From CBDCTM01 sp965222005 (lineage in GTDB: Bacteria; Bacteroidota; Bacteroidia; Chitinophagales; Saprospiraceae): a stretch of DNA of 64,000 bases. The first letter of the stretch is position 1; each line of letters starts with the position of its first letter. The notes below the pieces were generated by a model. That model was not told the origin of the DNA and ran no database searches. It saw only the letters and a program-made list of their open reading frames with translations. The position numbers and the translations under genes are program-made. Location: assembly GCA_965222005.1 (NCBI GenBank), contig OZ244935.1, forward strand, positions 3,906,001 to 3,970,000. The letters run 5' to 3'. This document shows, one piece after another, positions 25,701 to 36,000 of the stretch.

Positions 25701-27252
25701 TGTCGAGATTGATGTCGGGCTTGGCCAGCCAGCCCGGCGCGTTGGCATTGGCTGCAAGTGGAGTGGGGGCACCGAATATTTGCCAGCTGTCGGCCAATTC
25801 GGTGGTACGGCCAAAGGAAGCTTTGAAAGGCACATCGCCGTAGGTGATCGAGTCGATGATGATAAGCTCGTTGTTGAGTGCCTGCACCAAAGCCACACTT
25901 TCACCTTCATCCTTCAAACTAAAATCAGCATGCCGACCGCTGCGGTAAGTAGCCTGATCGGCCCAGAAGGTAATAAAACCTTTGGCGGGTACGCTTTGTA
26001 CTGAAGCGATTTGCCATTTGGTGAGGTCATCCAGATTATCCGTCAGGTACAGCCCGCCTAGTGAAACGTCAAAATCATTGTCGTTGTAAATTTCGATCCA
26101 ATCTTCAAAATTATCAGTTTCATCGGGGTATTCGGTACCATTCGGGGCAATTTCATTGATGTACATTTTGGAGATGGGCGTTTGGGGAACAGGCGCTTCT
26201 GCCTGAATTTGGATGGAAGGCGGGAAGTGTGAAGTATAATTGTGTGCCGAGCGCTTGCCTTCTCCTGAAAGGACAATAGCGATGGCATTGCCAGCTTCCC
26301 AATTGCTTTGATCGATGACTTCCTGGAGAATGGCAGACAGGTCGGGTGTTTTTTGATCGAGCCCTGCAAATTCCTTTACCATCCACTCCTCCGGTTCCCA
26401 AACTACCCGGCCTGAAGTGAGCGGTCGATCGGTGATATTGAAGCTTTCGTCTTCAAAAGGCGCAGCATGAGCTGAGCGTTCACCTTTGATTTCGAGCCTT
26501 GAGTAGCCGGTACTTTTGCTGGGGTCTTTGGTAGTAAACTGAACATGAGCCTGCGTAATGGTTGAACCCGGAGGAAGGAGTACATCCTCAAAACGAAGCC
26601 CAATGGTTTGATTAGACCAGCTTTCTGTCATGACCATTCCATAGGCATCGAGTCGGACACCGCCACTGGAAATGCCGTATTCAATGGCATCATTATGGGT
26701 AGCATTGACGGTGCGTTGGATAGTTACATTAAAAGTGGGTACAGCCGGTATCGCCTCATTGGAAGCATTGGGAGAAGGGGAGGTGAAGAGCTGAAAATCG
26801 GGACCTCCATCGACAGATCGCCCGTAGGAGACATCTGTGTTTTGGGGTCCAAAGCTGAGCTGGTCTATGATCGTGCTGCCATCCGGGGCAATCAACAACA
26901 AGCTTTCGCCGCCTGAACCCAGTTTGAGATCGAGGTGTAGTTCGCCTTCTTCCGTATCCTTGTCGGCCCATAAAAGTAGAAAACCATTAGCGGGAACGGT
27001 GGTAAGAGAAGGGTTGGAAACTGGTATCTGCCAAAGGTTGAGTGTGGCTGGATCGTCAGAAACATAATAGCCCCCCAGATCAACGGGAAAGGAGCCGGCA
27101 TTGTAAACTTCGATCCAGTCGTCATAAGCGCCACTGGCATCGGCGATGGTAGTGCTGTTGTCGGCCATCAATTCGTTGATGTGCAATTGGGCTGCCAGTG
27201 GGTGGGCCAGGAGCGCCAGGCAAAGCATCAGAAGCGTTGAAAATATTTTCAT
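22759..27252 (-). CDS. T9SS-secreted CotH-kinase protein with two lamin-tail domains and GEVED domain
   Basis: A 1,497-residue mosaic. In order: signal peptide (1-21, ending PLAAQ); lamin-tail domain (LHINELMADNSTTI, DDWIEVYN) to about 165; a beta-rich stretch; second lamin-tail domain (MYINEIAPNGTEY) about 365-505; chitobiase C-terminal-like Ig domain (VTIRYTTDGSDPD) about 515-590; CotH kinase domain about 600-1010; thrombospondin type 3-like Ca-binding repeats (DSDGVCNSDDQCPGFDDS) about 1110-1215; GEVED domain (FRVWIDYNQDGDF, GEVEDYSVVI); and a C-terminal T9SS sorting domain (LFPNPAQNRVYLS to VKR). In the kinase domain SSDWPANNIQIW and YMYIDTDATTN fit the catalytic-loop Asp/Asn and metal-binding Asp positions of CotH kinases, which phosphorylate secreted proteins. 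It should be released or held at the cell surface. Divergent from its paralogue at 27894. Confidence 0.87.
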   Translation of the reverse strand: MKIFSTLLMLCLALLAHPLAAQLHINELMADNSTTIADASGAYDDWIEVYNAGSFPVDLGGYYVSDDPATLNLWQIPVSNPSLTTVPANGFLLLWADKDTEEGELHLDLKLGSGGESLLLIAPDGSTIIDQLSFGPQNTDVSYGRSVDGGPDFQLFTSPSPNASNEAIPAVPTFNVTIQRTVNATHNDAIEYGISSGGVRLDAYGMVMTESWSNQTIGLRFEDVLLPPGSTITQAHVQFTTKDPSKSTGYSRLEIKGERSAHAAPFEDESFNITDRPLTSGRVVWEPEEWMVKEFAGLDQKTPDLSAILQEVIDQSNWEAGNAIAIVLSGEGKRSAHNYTSHFPPSIQIQAEAPVPQTPISKMYINEIAPNGTEYPDETDNFEDWIEIYNDNDFDVSLGGLYLTDNLDDLTKWQIASVQSVPAKGFITFWADQATYRSGRHADFSLKDEGESVALVQALNNELIIIDSITYGDVPFKASFGRTTELADSWQIFGAPTPLAANANAPGWLAKPDINLDNGVFSSPQLVSITHVDPTVTIRYTTDGSDPDADSKKYTGPFNVDETSSVRARAFRAGFANSQITTRSYLFDPSADLPVLMISTDPDNLWDDEIGIYTVGTNGISVGFCSNYQPANYWQDWERPAKLTLFEPDGQEAFAVKAGIRISGNCSRKYALKSLNIYLRNNQYGDKNIDYKLFPGRDYKKYKRLRLRNSGQDYRNTMFRDGVNHRILADITDVEYQSYRPTLVYINGEYYGIQNFRDLYGGEYFDAFFDVKETELDLIKSPRLSHDIKEGDDQHYQDLYEYVDQHDMSQAEHYQYVRTQLDIENFLDYWIAMIYMSSSDWPANNIQIWRPRNPEGKWRYMYIDTDATTNIYGTNSASGHRSDRLEEVLDPDQEGWPSDSQSTLFIRKLLENDDFQAEFVQRACSFMELVFNEDRTNTFIDEAVATIGNDIERHVEHWAFDNPYRETYEEWEGNVVKYRRFFEERPPYFFDQLDRHFDLDDTYELSFNYDEMTNGDVFVNWNQMSVPYHYTGTYYTQLPLRVTAIAKSGYRFSHWLETGETSATIEFVASHDATLTPIFEVLDCSLLPPGTPCNDGDECTIDDQYDHNCICRGTFADDDNDGVCNSDDQCPGFDDSVDTNGNGLPDGCENCLDGDDDSDGVCNSDDQCPGFDDSVDTNGNGIPDGCEACPDGDDDLDGICKSVDCDDNNPNLPTSPGSLCDDDNPLTVNDQIQSDGCSCAGEAIDPNPDNCDSEGEKPWQQHITNVTFGSINNDSGKDGYGDFTDLSTVVTAGTSQAISLLVKYSYTQWDEYFRVWIDYNQDGDFADAGELAFSGITYGGSSGDLPAPLTGEISIPSSAHAGATRMRVSMKKEGYAEPCEVFEFGEVEDYSVVIEPGNANGRSQSGTDDTLLAEDIRLFPNPAQNRVYLSAPPLEDQSVIIRLHNHLGQVVRQLAVDRLAAELLRFELGHLADGLYFFTIQSEGKLFNSPELRFVKR
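23680..23907 (-). repeat. 114-bp tandem repeat in the Ca-binding region
   Basis: Two adjacent, nearly identical units repeat with a 114-bp (38-residue) period; for example GACGGAATCATCGAAG starts at 23728 and again at 23842. They encode the DDQCPGFDDSVDTNGNG thrombospondin type 3-like segments of the CotH protein. Confidence 0.75.
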
Positions 27253-27893
27253 GGTTAGTCAGGTTTTTTAGCTATACATAAAAAGACTTCTACCGATCAT
27301 TCGACCAGCAAATGGGTAATTACGTAAAAATCAATTTTTGGTATGGCTAAAGCTCAACTTTTCCCGGTGATGGCATCTGTTGAAACTAAGCTTTGAAGGC
27401 GAGACTACAAGTATCTTGTAAGTCAGAATGAAGTAAATGTAAAAAACAGATTTGATTTTTTTTATTATTTCTGGGGTCAAATTTCCAAATTCTTTAAATA
27501 GTATAGATTTGCAATATGATAAATGGTTATATTAAGTTTTTGTAAAAGCTGACTTATTAAAGAAGTTTTTGTAATTTTGATCCATCAAAATTGATCTATT
27601 ATTTCCAGTCCCAACCGATCGCGGCAAAAATTATATCTTTTACAGCCGATTTATTACCTGCTAAACCTGATTTTCTCTCTGCATTCATTGCTTTTTGTAT
27701 CACTTTGTGAGACGAGTTTGCGGATAAATAGGTAGCCAAAATACCTCTTCTTCCAAGGAATATGGGGTATTTTTGAATGGCAGATAATGAATAGCTATTC
27801 GCATTTTACCCCTTCCATCCCTAAAAGCCGACCTATTCCAAGTAAGCACACATCAAACGTACTTGAATTTAGAAAACCTTTAATATTTATTCG
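27253..27893. other. 641-bp divergent intergenic region between two CotH genes
   Basis: AT-rich, with no gene. Two rightward matches to TAnnTTTG are visible: TAGATTTG at 27504-27511 and TAATTTTG at 27572-27579. Both are 300 bp or more before the ATG at 27894, so a long leader or another unseen promoter is needed. I found no exact leftward -7 box for the gene ending at 22759. A long region like this between two large surface-protein genes may carry regulation. Confidence 0.45.
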
Positions 27894-30800
27894 ATGAACA
27901 CCTCCTTTGCCAAAATCAGCCTTATCCTGGCGTTTTGTGGATTTTTTAATTTTTCCACCAATGCCCAGCTCTTTATCAACGAATTTTTGGCCTCCAATGC
28001 CAGCAGCATCACCGATGAGTCTGGTGCTTTTGAAGACTGGATCGAGCTATACAATGCCGGCCCTACCGATGTCAATCTGGCCGGATATTATATCTCAGAC
28101 GATGCTACCAACCCGTTAATCTGGCAGATTTCTGCCGATAATGCCAGCCTCACTACCGTCCCGGCAGGAGGATATCTCATTCTTTGGGCCGATAAGGATA
28201 CCGAAGAAGGCGCCAATCATGTGGACATCAAATTAGGCGCTGGAGGCGAAGACCTGGTGCTTACAGCGCCCGACGGCGTCACCACCATTGATCAGCTGAC
28301 ATTTGGCCCTCAAAGTGACGATATTTCCTATGGCCGCGAATTGGATGGAGCTGCCAATTTTCAATTTTTTACCTCACCCACACCTGCCGCAGCCAATATG
28401 AGTGGAGGAGGAACGCCCACCTATATGGTAACACTAAATTTGCCCATCCTGAGTGGCTTGGATGATGGAGAGGAATTTTCCGGCGGCGGAGTAACGCTGG
28501 TTAGCTCTGACATAGAGATGGTGCAAGACAATGGCAATACATTTACTTCCGCCTTCCGCTTTGCCAATATTTCTTTGCCAGCAAATGCTACGATCAACAG
28601 TGCTTACATTCAGTTTTATGCTGAAGAGGTGCAAACAGGCAGTTGCAATTTGACTATTGCTGCTGAAGATGCCGGCAATGCGGCTCCTTTTCAAAGCCTA
28701 AATAACAACTTCACCAACCGCAGCACTACCAATGCCAGCGTAGCCTGGACACCGCCGGCCTGGCCGATCATCGGTGCCAATGGTGCCGACCAGCAAACGC
28801 CAGACCTGACAAACCTTGTGCAGGAAGTACTGGCCCATCCGGCCTGGCAGGAAGGGAATGCGATGGCCTTTATATTTACAGGAAGTGGTACCCGGACTAC
28901 CTACTCCTACGATCAAAACCCAGCCTTGGCCGCTCGTCTGATCATCGAAGCAGAGCTGCCATTGCCTACTACGCCCATTCCTCAGCTGTTTATCAACGAG
29001 GTAGTGGCCAGTGCCAGTACGCATCGCGATGCCAGTGGTAAGAGAGAAGACTGGATTGAGATTTACAACCCCAATGCGGAAGATGTGGACATTTCCGGCC
29101 TCTATTTGACCGATGATTATGGCAATTTGGATAAATGGCAAATCGGTCCGGGCACGGTAGTACCCACTGGTGGATTCCTGTTATTTTTTGCCGACAAGGA
29201 TCCCGAGGAAGGGCCTTTGCATGCTGACTTTAGCTTGAAAGGCGGCGGCGAAGAAGTGGCGCTGGTTCAACTGCTGGCCGATGGTTTGACCATTATCGAT
29301 TCAGTTTCCTATGTGGATATGCCCTTCCTGGCCAGTTATGGTCGGCAGACGGACGGGGGAAATAATTGGGTCTTTTTTGGGCAAGTCACTCCTGAAGCAT
29401 CCAATAATGGCTCCGATTTATATTTGCCTTCTCCCATCTTTTCAGTGCCCAGCGGTTCCTATTCCGGTACCCAATCGGTGCAAATTAGTTCACCAACACC
29501 CGGAGCTACCATTTATTACACTACGGATGGTTCGCTGCCTAGCACGAGTTCTGCCGTTTATAGCGGAGCGATTAATGTGAGTAGTACCGGCAGTTTGCGT
29601 GCCATTGCTGTGCTGAGCGGACATACCAACAGCCAAGCTTCTGATGCAACCTATTTGATCAATGAAAACCATAATGTACCTATTGTGTATCTGACTACTG
29701 ATCCGGATAACTTCTTTGATGATGAAATTGGGATTTATGTGGACGGTACGAATGGTGTAGTGGCCTATTGCTCCTCAGAGCCTGTCAATTGGGCGCAAGA
29801 CTGGGAACGGCCTACGAATATGAAGATGTTTTTGCCCGATGGCCAGCTGGCTTTCGATGTGGATGCTGGTGTGGAAATAGCAGGTGCCTGCTCCCGAAAC
29901 CATGAAATGAAAAGCCTGGCTATCAATCTGCGCGATAAGGAATTTGGCTATGATGCCATTGAGTATCCATTATTTCCGGAGCGGGAGCACGAATTTTATC
30001 AGCGGATCAAAATCCGAAACAGCGGGCAGGATTACATCCGCTTGGGCTTCCGGGATATGCTGAACCAATCTATGATTTTTGGTAAGCTCGACATCGATTT
30101 GCAAGCTGGTCGGCCCTGCTTGTTGTACATCAATGGGGAATTTTGGGGCACCTATAATATTCGCGAAAAATATGCAGGCGAATATTTTGAAGTGTTGTAT
30201 GATGTGAATGAAAATGACCTCGATATCATCAAAAGCCCCGGCCTGTTTTACAGCGATGTCAAAAAAGGTAGTGAGGCTATTTACGATGCCTTGTACAGCG
30301 TAGTGGAAAGCAGCAATATGAGCAATAATTCCGATTGGGATTACTTCCAGTCGCAAGTAGATGTGAATGAAATGATGAATTATTGGATCACCATGACGTA
30401 TATGGCGAATTACGATTGGCCTGCCAACAATCTAACGGTTTGGCGCGAACGTGCCCCGAATGCCAAATGGCGCTATGGTATGGCCGATACGGATGGTAGC
30501 ACGGGAAACAACTTGACATCCATGGCCGATCCCGATTTCAACACCTTCGCTTCCATCAATGATGCCAACAGCCAGTCGTGGCCCAATCATTCCAATAGTA
30601 CGCTTTTTATCAGAAAGGCACTGGATCGTCAGGAATTTCGGGAGGAGTTTCTCCAGCGTAGCTGCAGTGTGATGGAGCTGATATTCAGCGAGAGCAGAGC
30701 GCATTCCTTTGTGGATGATATGGTGGCTATTTACGAGCCCAATGTGCCTGCACAATTGGATCGCTGGGGCTATGATAATGCCATGGGGGGCAATATATAC

Positions 30801-32990
30801 AGCTGGAATTATTGGATTGAATTGTACAAAGACTTCTGGACGCGCCGCCCCGGGTTTTTCCGCCAGCATCTTAATGATTTCTACAACCTCAATGGCTTTT
30901 ATGATTTGACCATCAGCTTTGATGCAAACAGCGGCGGGGATGTTTTTGTCAATACCAATGAAATGGAAATCCCCTACGATTACACGGGCACCTATTTCCG
31001 CAATGTGCCGCTGAGACTTACGGCTGTGGCGCAGCCTGGATACACCTTTAGCCACTGGCTAGAAACAGGCCAAACCGATCCGGTAATCGAACTTACCGCT
31101 TCCTCCAATACTACCCGAACTCCAATATTTGAATTGTTGGATTGCACCCAGATTCCTGCCGGTACGCCTTGCAACGATGGAGATGCCTGTACTTCCAATG
31201 ATGTGTATGATGCCAATTGCCACTGTGCCGGCACTATTATGGATACAGATAGCGATGGTGTATGTGACGCTGAAGACCAATGCCCAGGTTTCGACGATTC
31301 GATAGACCAAAACAACAACGGCATTCCGGATGGCTGTGATTGTACAGATAATGATGGTGATCTGGTATGTGCTGAAAATGATTGTGACGACAACAATCCT
31401 AATATTCCGGCAGCGGTTGGTTCGGCCTGTGATGATGGCAATGCCCAAACTTCCAACGATGTGATACAGGCGGATGGCTGTACTTGCCAAGGCACGGTAG
31501 ATCCGCCGAGTGGAGAATATTGCGGCTCCAATGGTGATACTCCCTGGCATGAGTGGATAGCAGGCGTGCAATTGAATACTTTAAACAATACTTCCGGAAA
31601 AGGAATGTACAGCGACTTTACCAATCTTTTGACCAATCTTTCAACGGGCGCTTCGTACAGTCTTACACTTACTGCCGGATATAGCTACACTTCTTTCGAT
31701 GAGTACTTTAGAGTGTGGATCGATTTCAATCAGAACGAGCTGTTTGAGTCAGGTGAAATTGTATTTGAAGGCGTGCTCAGCGGCATACCGGATGGTACGC
31801 TCAGTGGCGTATTGACGGGCACTGTGAATGTGCCGAGCGGAGCGCAAAATGGCCTGACCAGGATGCGTGTCAGCATGCAGCAAGGTGCTTATGCCGATCC
31901 TTGTGGCAATTTCCCCATCGGCGAAGTGGAAGATTACAGCATCTTCATTGAAGGTGGTGGTAATAACGGTATATTGACTTTGAACAATTGTCCGGACAAC
32001 ATCGTGCAGACCGCAGCAGTAGGTCAAACGGAGATGACGGTAAGTTGGACAGCCCCTACTGCTTCTACCACCTGTACCCCCAATACGGTCGTAGTGACCC
32101 AAACTGCGGGGCCGTCAAGTGGTAGTTCCTTTGTCGCCGGCACTACGACTACCATTACCTATACCGCCACGGATGAGTGCGGCAATCTGGAGGAATGCTC
32201 CTTTTTGGTGACTGTCAATGCTTCTACAGGCAGTGGCTATTGCGAATCGGAAAGCAGTTCGCCCTGGCACGATTGGATCAGTGGCGTAGAATTAAATACG
32301 ATCAACAATCAATCTGGTAAAAGAAAGTATTCTGACTTTACCAATTTGAGTACTTCTTTGACACCCAATATGACTTACGATATCCATTTGACTACTGGAT
32401 ATAGTTACCTTACTTTTGACGAATACTGGAAGGTGTGGATTGACTATAACCAGAATCAGCTATTTGAGGAGCCTTCCGAACTTGTTTTCAGCGGGACCTT
32501 ATCGGCTCCGCCTGTTGATACTCCAACGGGTTTATTGTCTGGTCAATTTACAGTTTTGCCACATCCCACACCTGGAAGCACACGGATGCGCGTAGCTATG
32601 AAGCGGGGTAGCGAACCAAACCCTTGCGAATTGTTTGCCGAGGGAGAAGTAGAAGATTATACGGTTATTATTTCCAGCAATTTCAACGGTAATGAACCGC
32701 AGGCTCGCAATAGTGCGTCCGGAGAATTTAGCGTCTTCCCCAATCCTGCCAGCTCGGAAGTGAGCGTACAGGTAAATGGTACGAAAGAAGTAGAACGATT
32801 GGAGATATATAACCTGGCTTCTCAACGGTTGCTGAACCTGGAGGCATTGACCAATCAACGTACGTTTTTGATTGAAGTGAGCAATTGGCAGCCGGGCTTA
32901 TACTTTGTTCAGTTGCAGCTCAAAGACGGGCAGCGTCTGATGCAACGTTTTATCGTTCAGCATACTACTAGCTTAAAATCAAAGAACTAA
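27894..32990 (+). CDS. T9SS-secreted CotH-kinase protein with lamin-tail, two GEVED and HYR domains
   Basis: A 1,698-residue paralogue of the divergent gene. Order: signal peptide (1-25, ending STNAQ); lamin-tail domain (LFINEFLASNASSI, EDWIELYN); second lamin-tail (LFINEVVASASTH) about 365-500; chitobiase-like Ig domain (ATIYYTTDGSLPS); CotH kinase about 590-1000 with ANYDWPANNLTVW and GMADTDGSTGNN; Ca-binding thrombospondin type 3-like stretch; GEVED domain 1 (FRVWIDFNQNELF, GEVEDYSIFI); HYR-like domain (CPDNIVQTAAVGQ); GEVED domain 2 (WKVWIDYNQNQLF, GEVEDYTVII); T9SS tail (VFPNPASSEVSVQV). It differs from the neighbour mainly by the inserted HYR and second GEVED. Substrate unknown; extracellular protein phosphorylation is the family precedent. 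Followed 10 bp later by another CotH gene, so an operon. Confidence 0.87.
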   Translation: MNTSFAKISLILAFCGFFNFSTNAQLFINEFLASNASSITDESGAFEDWIELYNAGPTDVNLAGYYISDDATNPLIWQISADNASLTTVPAGGYLILWADKDTEEGANHVDIKLGAGGEDLVLTAPDGVTTIDQLTFGPQSDDISYGRELDGAANFQFFTSPTPAAANMSGGGTPTYMVTLNLPILSGLDDGEEFSGGGVTLVSSDIEMVQDNGNTFTSAFRFANISLPANATINSAYIQFYAEEVQTGSCNLTIAAEDAGNAAPFQSLNNNFTNRSTTNASVAWTPPAWPIIGANGADQQTPDLTNLVQEVLAHPAWQEGNAMAFIFTGSGTRTTYSYDQNPALAARLIIEAELPLPTTPIPQLFINEVVASASTHRDASGKREDWIEIYNPNAEDVDISGLYLTDDYGNLDKWQIGPGTVVPTGGFLLFFADKDPEEGPLHADFSLKGGGEEVALVQLLADGLTIIDSVSYVDMPFLASYGRQTDGGNNWVFFGQVTPEASNNGSDLYLPSPIFSVPSGSYSGTQSVQISSPTPGATIYYTTDGSLPSTSSAVYSGAINVSSTGSLRAIAVLSGHTNSQASDATYLINENHNVPIVYLTTDPDNFFDDEIGIYVDGTNGVVAYCSSEPVNWAQDWERPTNMKMFLPDGQLAFDVDAGVEIAGACSRNHEMKSLAINLRDKEFGYDAIEYPLFPEREHEFYQRIKIRNSGQDYIRLGFRDMLNQSMIFGKLDIDLQAGRPCLLYINGEFWGTYNIREKYAGEYFEVLYDVNENDLDIIKSPGLFYSDVKKGSEAIYDALYSVVESSNMSNNSDWDYFQSQVDVNEMMNYWITMTYMANYDWPANNLTVWRERAPNAKWRYGMADTDGSTGNNLTSMADPDFNTFASINDANSQSWPNHSNSTLFIRKALDRQEFREEFLQRSCSVMELIFSESRAHSFVDDMVAIYEPNVPAQLDRWGYDNAMGGNIYSWNYWIELYKDFWTRRPGFFRQHLNDFYNLNGFYDLTISFDANSGGDVFVNTNEMEIPYDYTGTYFRNVPLRLTAVAQPGYTFSHWLETGQTDPVIELTASSNTTRTPIFELLDCTQIPAGTPCNDGDACTSNDVYDANCHCAGTIMDTDSDGVCDAEDQCPGFDDSIDQNNNGIPDGCDCTDNDGDLVCAENDCDDNNPNIPAAVGSACDDGNAQTSNDVIQADGCTCQGTVDPPSGEYCGSNGDTPWHEWIAGVQLNTLNNTSGKGMYSDFTNLLTNLSTGASYSLTLTAGYSYTSFDEYFRVWIDFNQNELFESGEIVFEGVLSGIPDGTLSGVLTGTVNVPSGAQNGLTRMRVSMQQGAYADPCGNFPIGEVEDYSIFIEGGGNNGILTLNNCPDNIVQTAAVGQTEMTVSWTAPTASTTCTPNTVVVTQTAGPSSGSSFVAGTTTTITYTATDECGNLEECSFLVTVNASTGSGYCESESSSPWHDWISGVELNTINNQSGKRKYSDFTNLSTSLTPNMTYDIHLTTGYSYLTFDEYWKVWIDYNQNQLFEEPSELVFSGTLSAPPVDTPTGLLSGQFTVLPHPTPGSTRMRVAMKRGSEPNPCELFAEGEVEDYTVIISSNFNGNEPQARNSASGEFSVFPNPASSEVSVQVNGTKEVERLEIYNLASQRLLNLEALTNQRTFLIEVSNWQPGLYFVQLQLKDGQRLMQRFIVQHTTSLKSKN

Positions 32991-33000
32991 ATTTTTGCAC

Positions 33001-36000
33001 ATGCAACACTATGGCGTGTTTAAGAAGTGGTTTTATAAAGGCTTTCGGGTTTCTGTTGTTTTTGGCCTTTGCTGTCAATTGGCCTTTGGACAGCTGTATA
33101 TCAATGAATTTATGGCTTCCAATTCTACCACGATCGCCGATGAAATGGGTGCTTTTAGTGATTGGATAGAAGTGTACAATGCCAGTGCAAATGATATAGA
33201 TTTGGCGGGTTATTACTTTTCAGATGACCCGCTAAATCTTACCTTATGGCAAATTCCCTCCGGTAGTCCCTCCTCTGTCGTAGTGCCTGCCGGAGGTTTT
33301 TTGATTCTTTGGGCAGATGGACAACCAAATTTAGGATTCCATCACCTGGATTTTAAACTTTCGTCAGCCGGAGAGGACGTACTACTTATCGCGCCGGACG
33401 GCCTCACCATTTTAGATCAATACACTTTCGGCGATCAAATATCAGATGTTTCTTTTGGCCGGATACCTGACGGTGGCCCAAAATGGGATTTTTTCACTCA
33501 GCCGACACCGGGAGCCGCAAATTCCACTACACCTGGAGGCCCACAAGTGTGGATGCCAGTTGCCAATATACGTGGGGGACTTTATGCATCGGCTGTAGAA
33601 GTAAGCCTGAGCTGTGCAACCAATGGAGCGCGGATTTTTTATACCACCAACGGAAATCACCCGACCGAAAATTCTACTGAATATACGGCTCCTCTGAGCA
33701 TCGACAAGCATACAACTTTGCGGGCAATGGCTTTTTTTGATACACTGTCGCCCAGCGATATCATGACGGAGACCTATCTGTTTGGCCTCAATCACACGGT
33801 TCCTGTGGTAGCCTATAGTGCTGATTCATTGGACCTTTATGATCCCGCAACGGGCATGTTTAGCAATTTCGATCAGGATATTTCGATCGTTGTAAACACG
33901 GAAATGTATGAGACCGATGGCTCTCTGGCTTTCAATCAACAACTTGAGTCGGAAATACAGGGAACAGGCTCCGCGATTTTTGCACAAAAGTCCCTGGCGC
34001 TGAAGGCCAAATCCAGCCTCGGCAGTTCTACAATTGACTATCAGGTGTTTCCCCTATCTGGTCGCGACCAATACCGCAGCCTTACTTTGAGAAATTCCGG
34101 AAATGACTGGAATGTGACGATGTTTCGCGATGCTATGGCTACCAGCCTTATTTGGGATCTGTCAGATATCAATGGTTTGCGCCATACCATTGAAGAGCCT
34201 GAAATATTTGGGCAAGCCTATCGGCCGGTGGTGGCCTACATCAATGGCGCCTACTGGGGGTTGTACAATTTGAGAGAGCGATCGGATTGGCGATACATAA
34301 AAACCCATTTTGGGTTGGACGAGCAAGAAATTGATTTATTGCGGGGCTTTGAAGAAGTTAAAGAAGGAGATTGGGTGGCATGGAGAGAATTGCAGCGGTT
34401 TTTGGGCAAAAATAGCCTGGAAACTTCTGATGATTTCCAGCATATTGCCGACCATGTGGACCTGGGGCATTACATGGATTATGTAATTTTCAATCTTTAC
34501 ATCGACAATGCGGACTGGCCAGGTAATAACGACCGGCGTTTTCGTAAAAAAGCAAAAGACGGCAAATGGCACTGGCTTACCTACGATCTCGATTTTAGCT
34601 TCGGCTTGTACGTAGAAGGCCAGGATTGGAATTCAGGTTACAACAACGCCAACTCCTTGCACCGCATGCTCTATCACAACGGATTTAACTGGCCCAATCC
34701 GGAGTATGCTACCCTGCTATTTAGGAGGCTGATGGGAAATAAAAAATGGCGGACCGATTTTGTCAATCGAACTGCTGACCAGCTCAATTTGCTCTTCGAT
34801 GATGAACGAGTCATTGAGCGTATCGATGCGTTTGAACAAACATACGAACCGGAAATGCAAATGCATGCCGACCGTTGGGCGATGGGTTTTAATAACTTCG
34901 CCGCAAACATCCAAATTCTCAGAGATTTCACCACCGACCGGGCTGCCAATGTGCGAAATCATTTTATCTCCGAAATAGCAGATGTAACCGGCATCTCCGA
35001 AATTGAAATTCAAATCAATGTGCCTCAATACGGAGAAGTGGAACTGAGCACAATCACTGTACATGAAGGCAATGCCCCTTTCTCCGGCATTTATTTCGAA
35101 GGCGTTCATATCCCCCTTGCAGCCTATCCGGCCAAAGGCTATGTATTTGATAATTGGTCAGGAGCAATTGTTGGAATGCAGCCCGAGACAAGGATTAAAA
35201 TAAATGACAACAGCTCGATCACGGCCAATTTTTCGCCTGGTTCTCAAGCCAATCACCCACTGGTGATCAATGAAATAAACTATCGCTCTTCCAGCTATTT
35301 TGATTCAGGAGATTGGGTAGAGCTATTCAACCCTAACGATTATTCTGTGGATATTTCCGGGTGGTATCTGGAGGATGAAAGCGGCCGCTTTTTTGGCTTA
35401 GCTGCCAATACCCTGATTCCCGCCAAAGGCTATCTGGTGCTGGTAGAACAAGCGTCAAAATTTTCTGCAACCTACCCAGATGTCACAAATTTTCTGGGAG
35501 ATTTTGGTAAAGGCAAGAGAGGTTTTCGCCTGAACAAAGAGGGTGAAACCATCTCTCTGTACAATGCAGCTGGCCTGCTGATTGACGAAGTAATGTATGA
35601 CGATAACAGCCCCTGGCCTGCTGCCGGAGAGCAGACGGGTTCTACGCTTCAATTGGCTCATGCCAATTTAGACAATAGCCTGGCCGCCAGCTGGAATGCA
35701 TTGCCCCCTACTCCCGGCCAAATGAATCATATGCCGACTCCTTCCATCGATCTGGAATTGGTCAATGGCATGAGAGTATATCCCAATCCGGCTACTTCAG
35801 AGATTCAAATAGCCATCGAAAACTCTTTGCAGGCAAAAGCCATCGAAGTATATGGCTTGGGCACGCAAAAAATACTTAGGATGGATGCCAGTGGCAGAGC
35901 CACCAACTTTCAAATTGATGTGGCAGACTGGCATGATGGCTTGTATGCCATTGTGTTGAATTTACTCGATGGCAGGCGAATCGTAAAAAGGCTGGTCGTT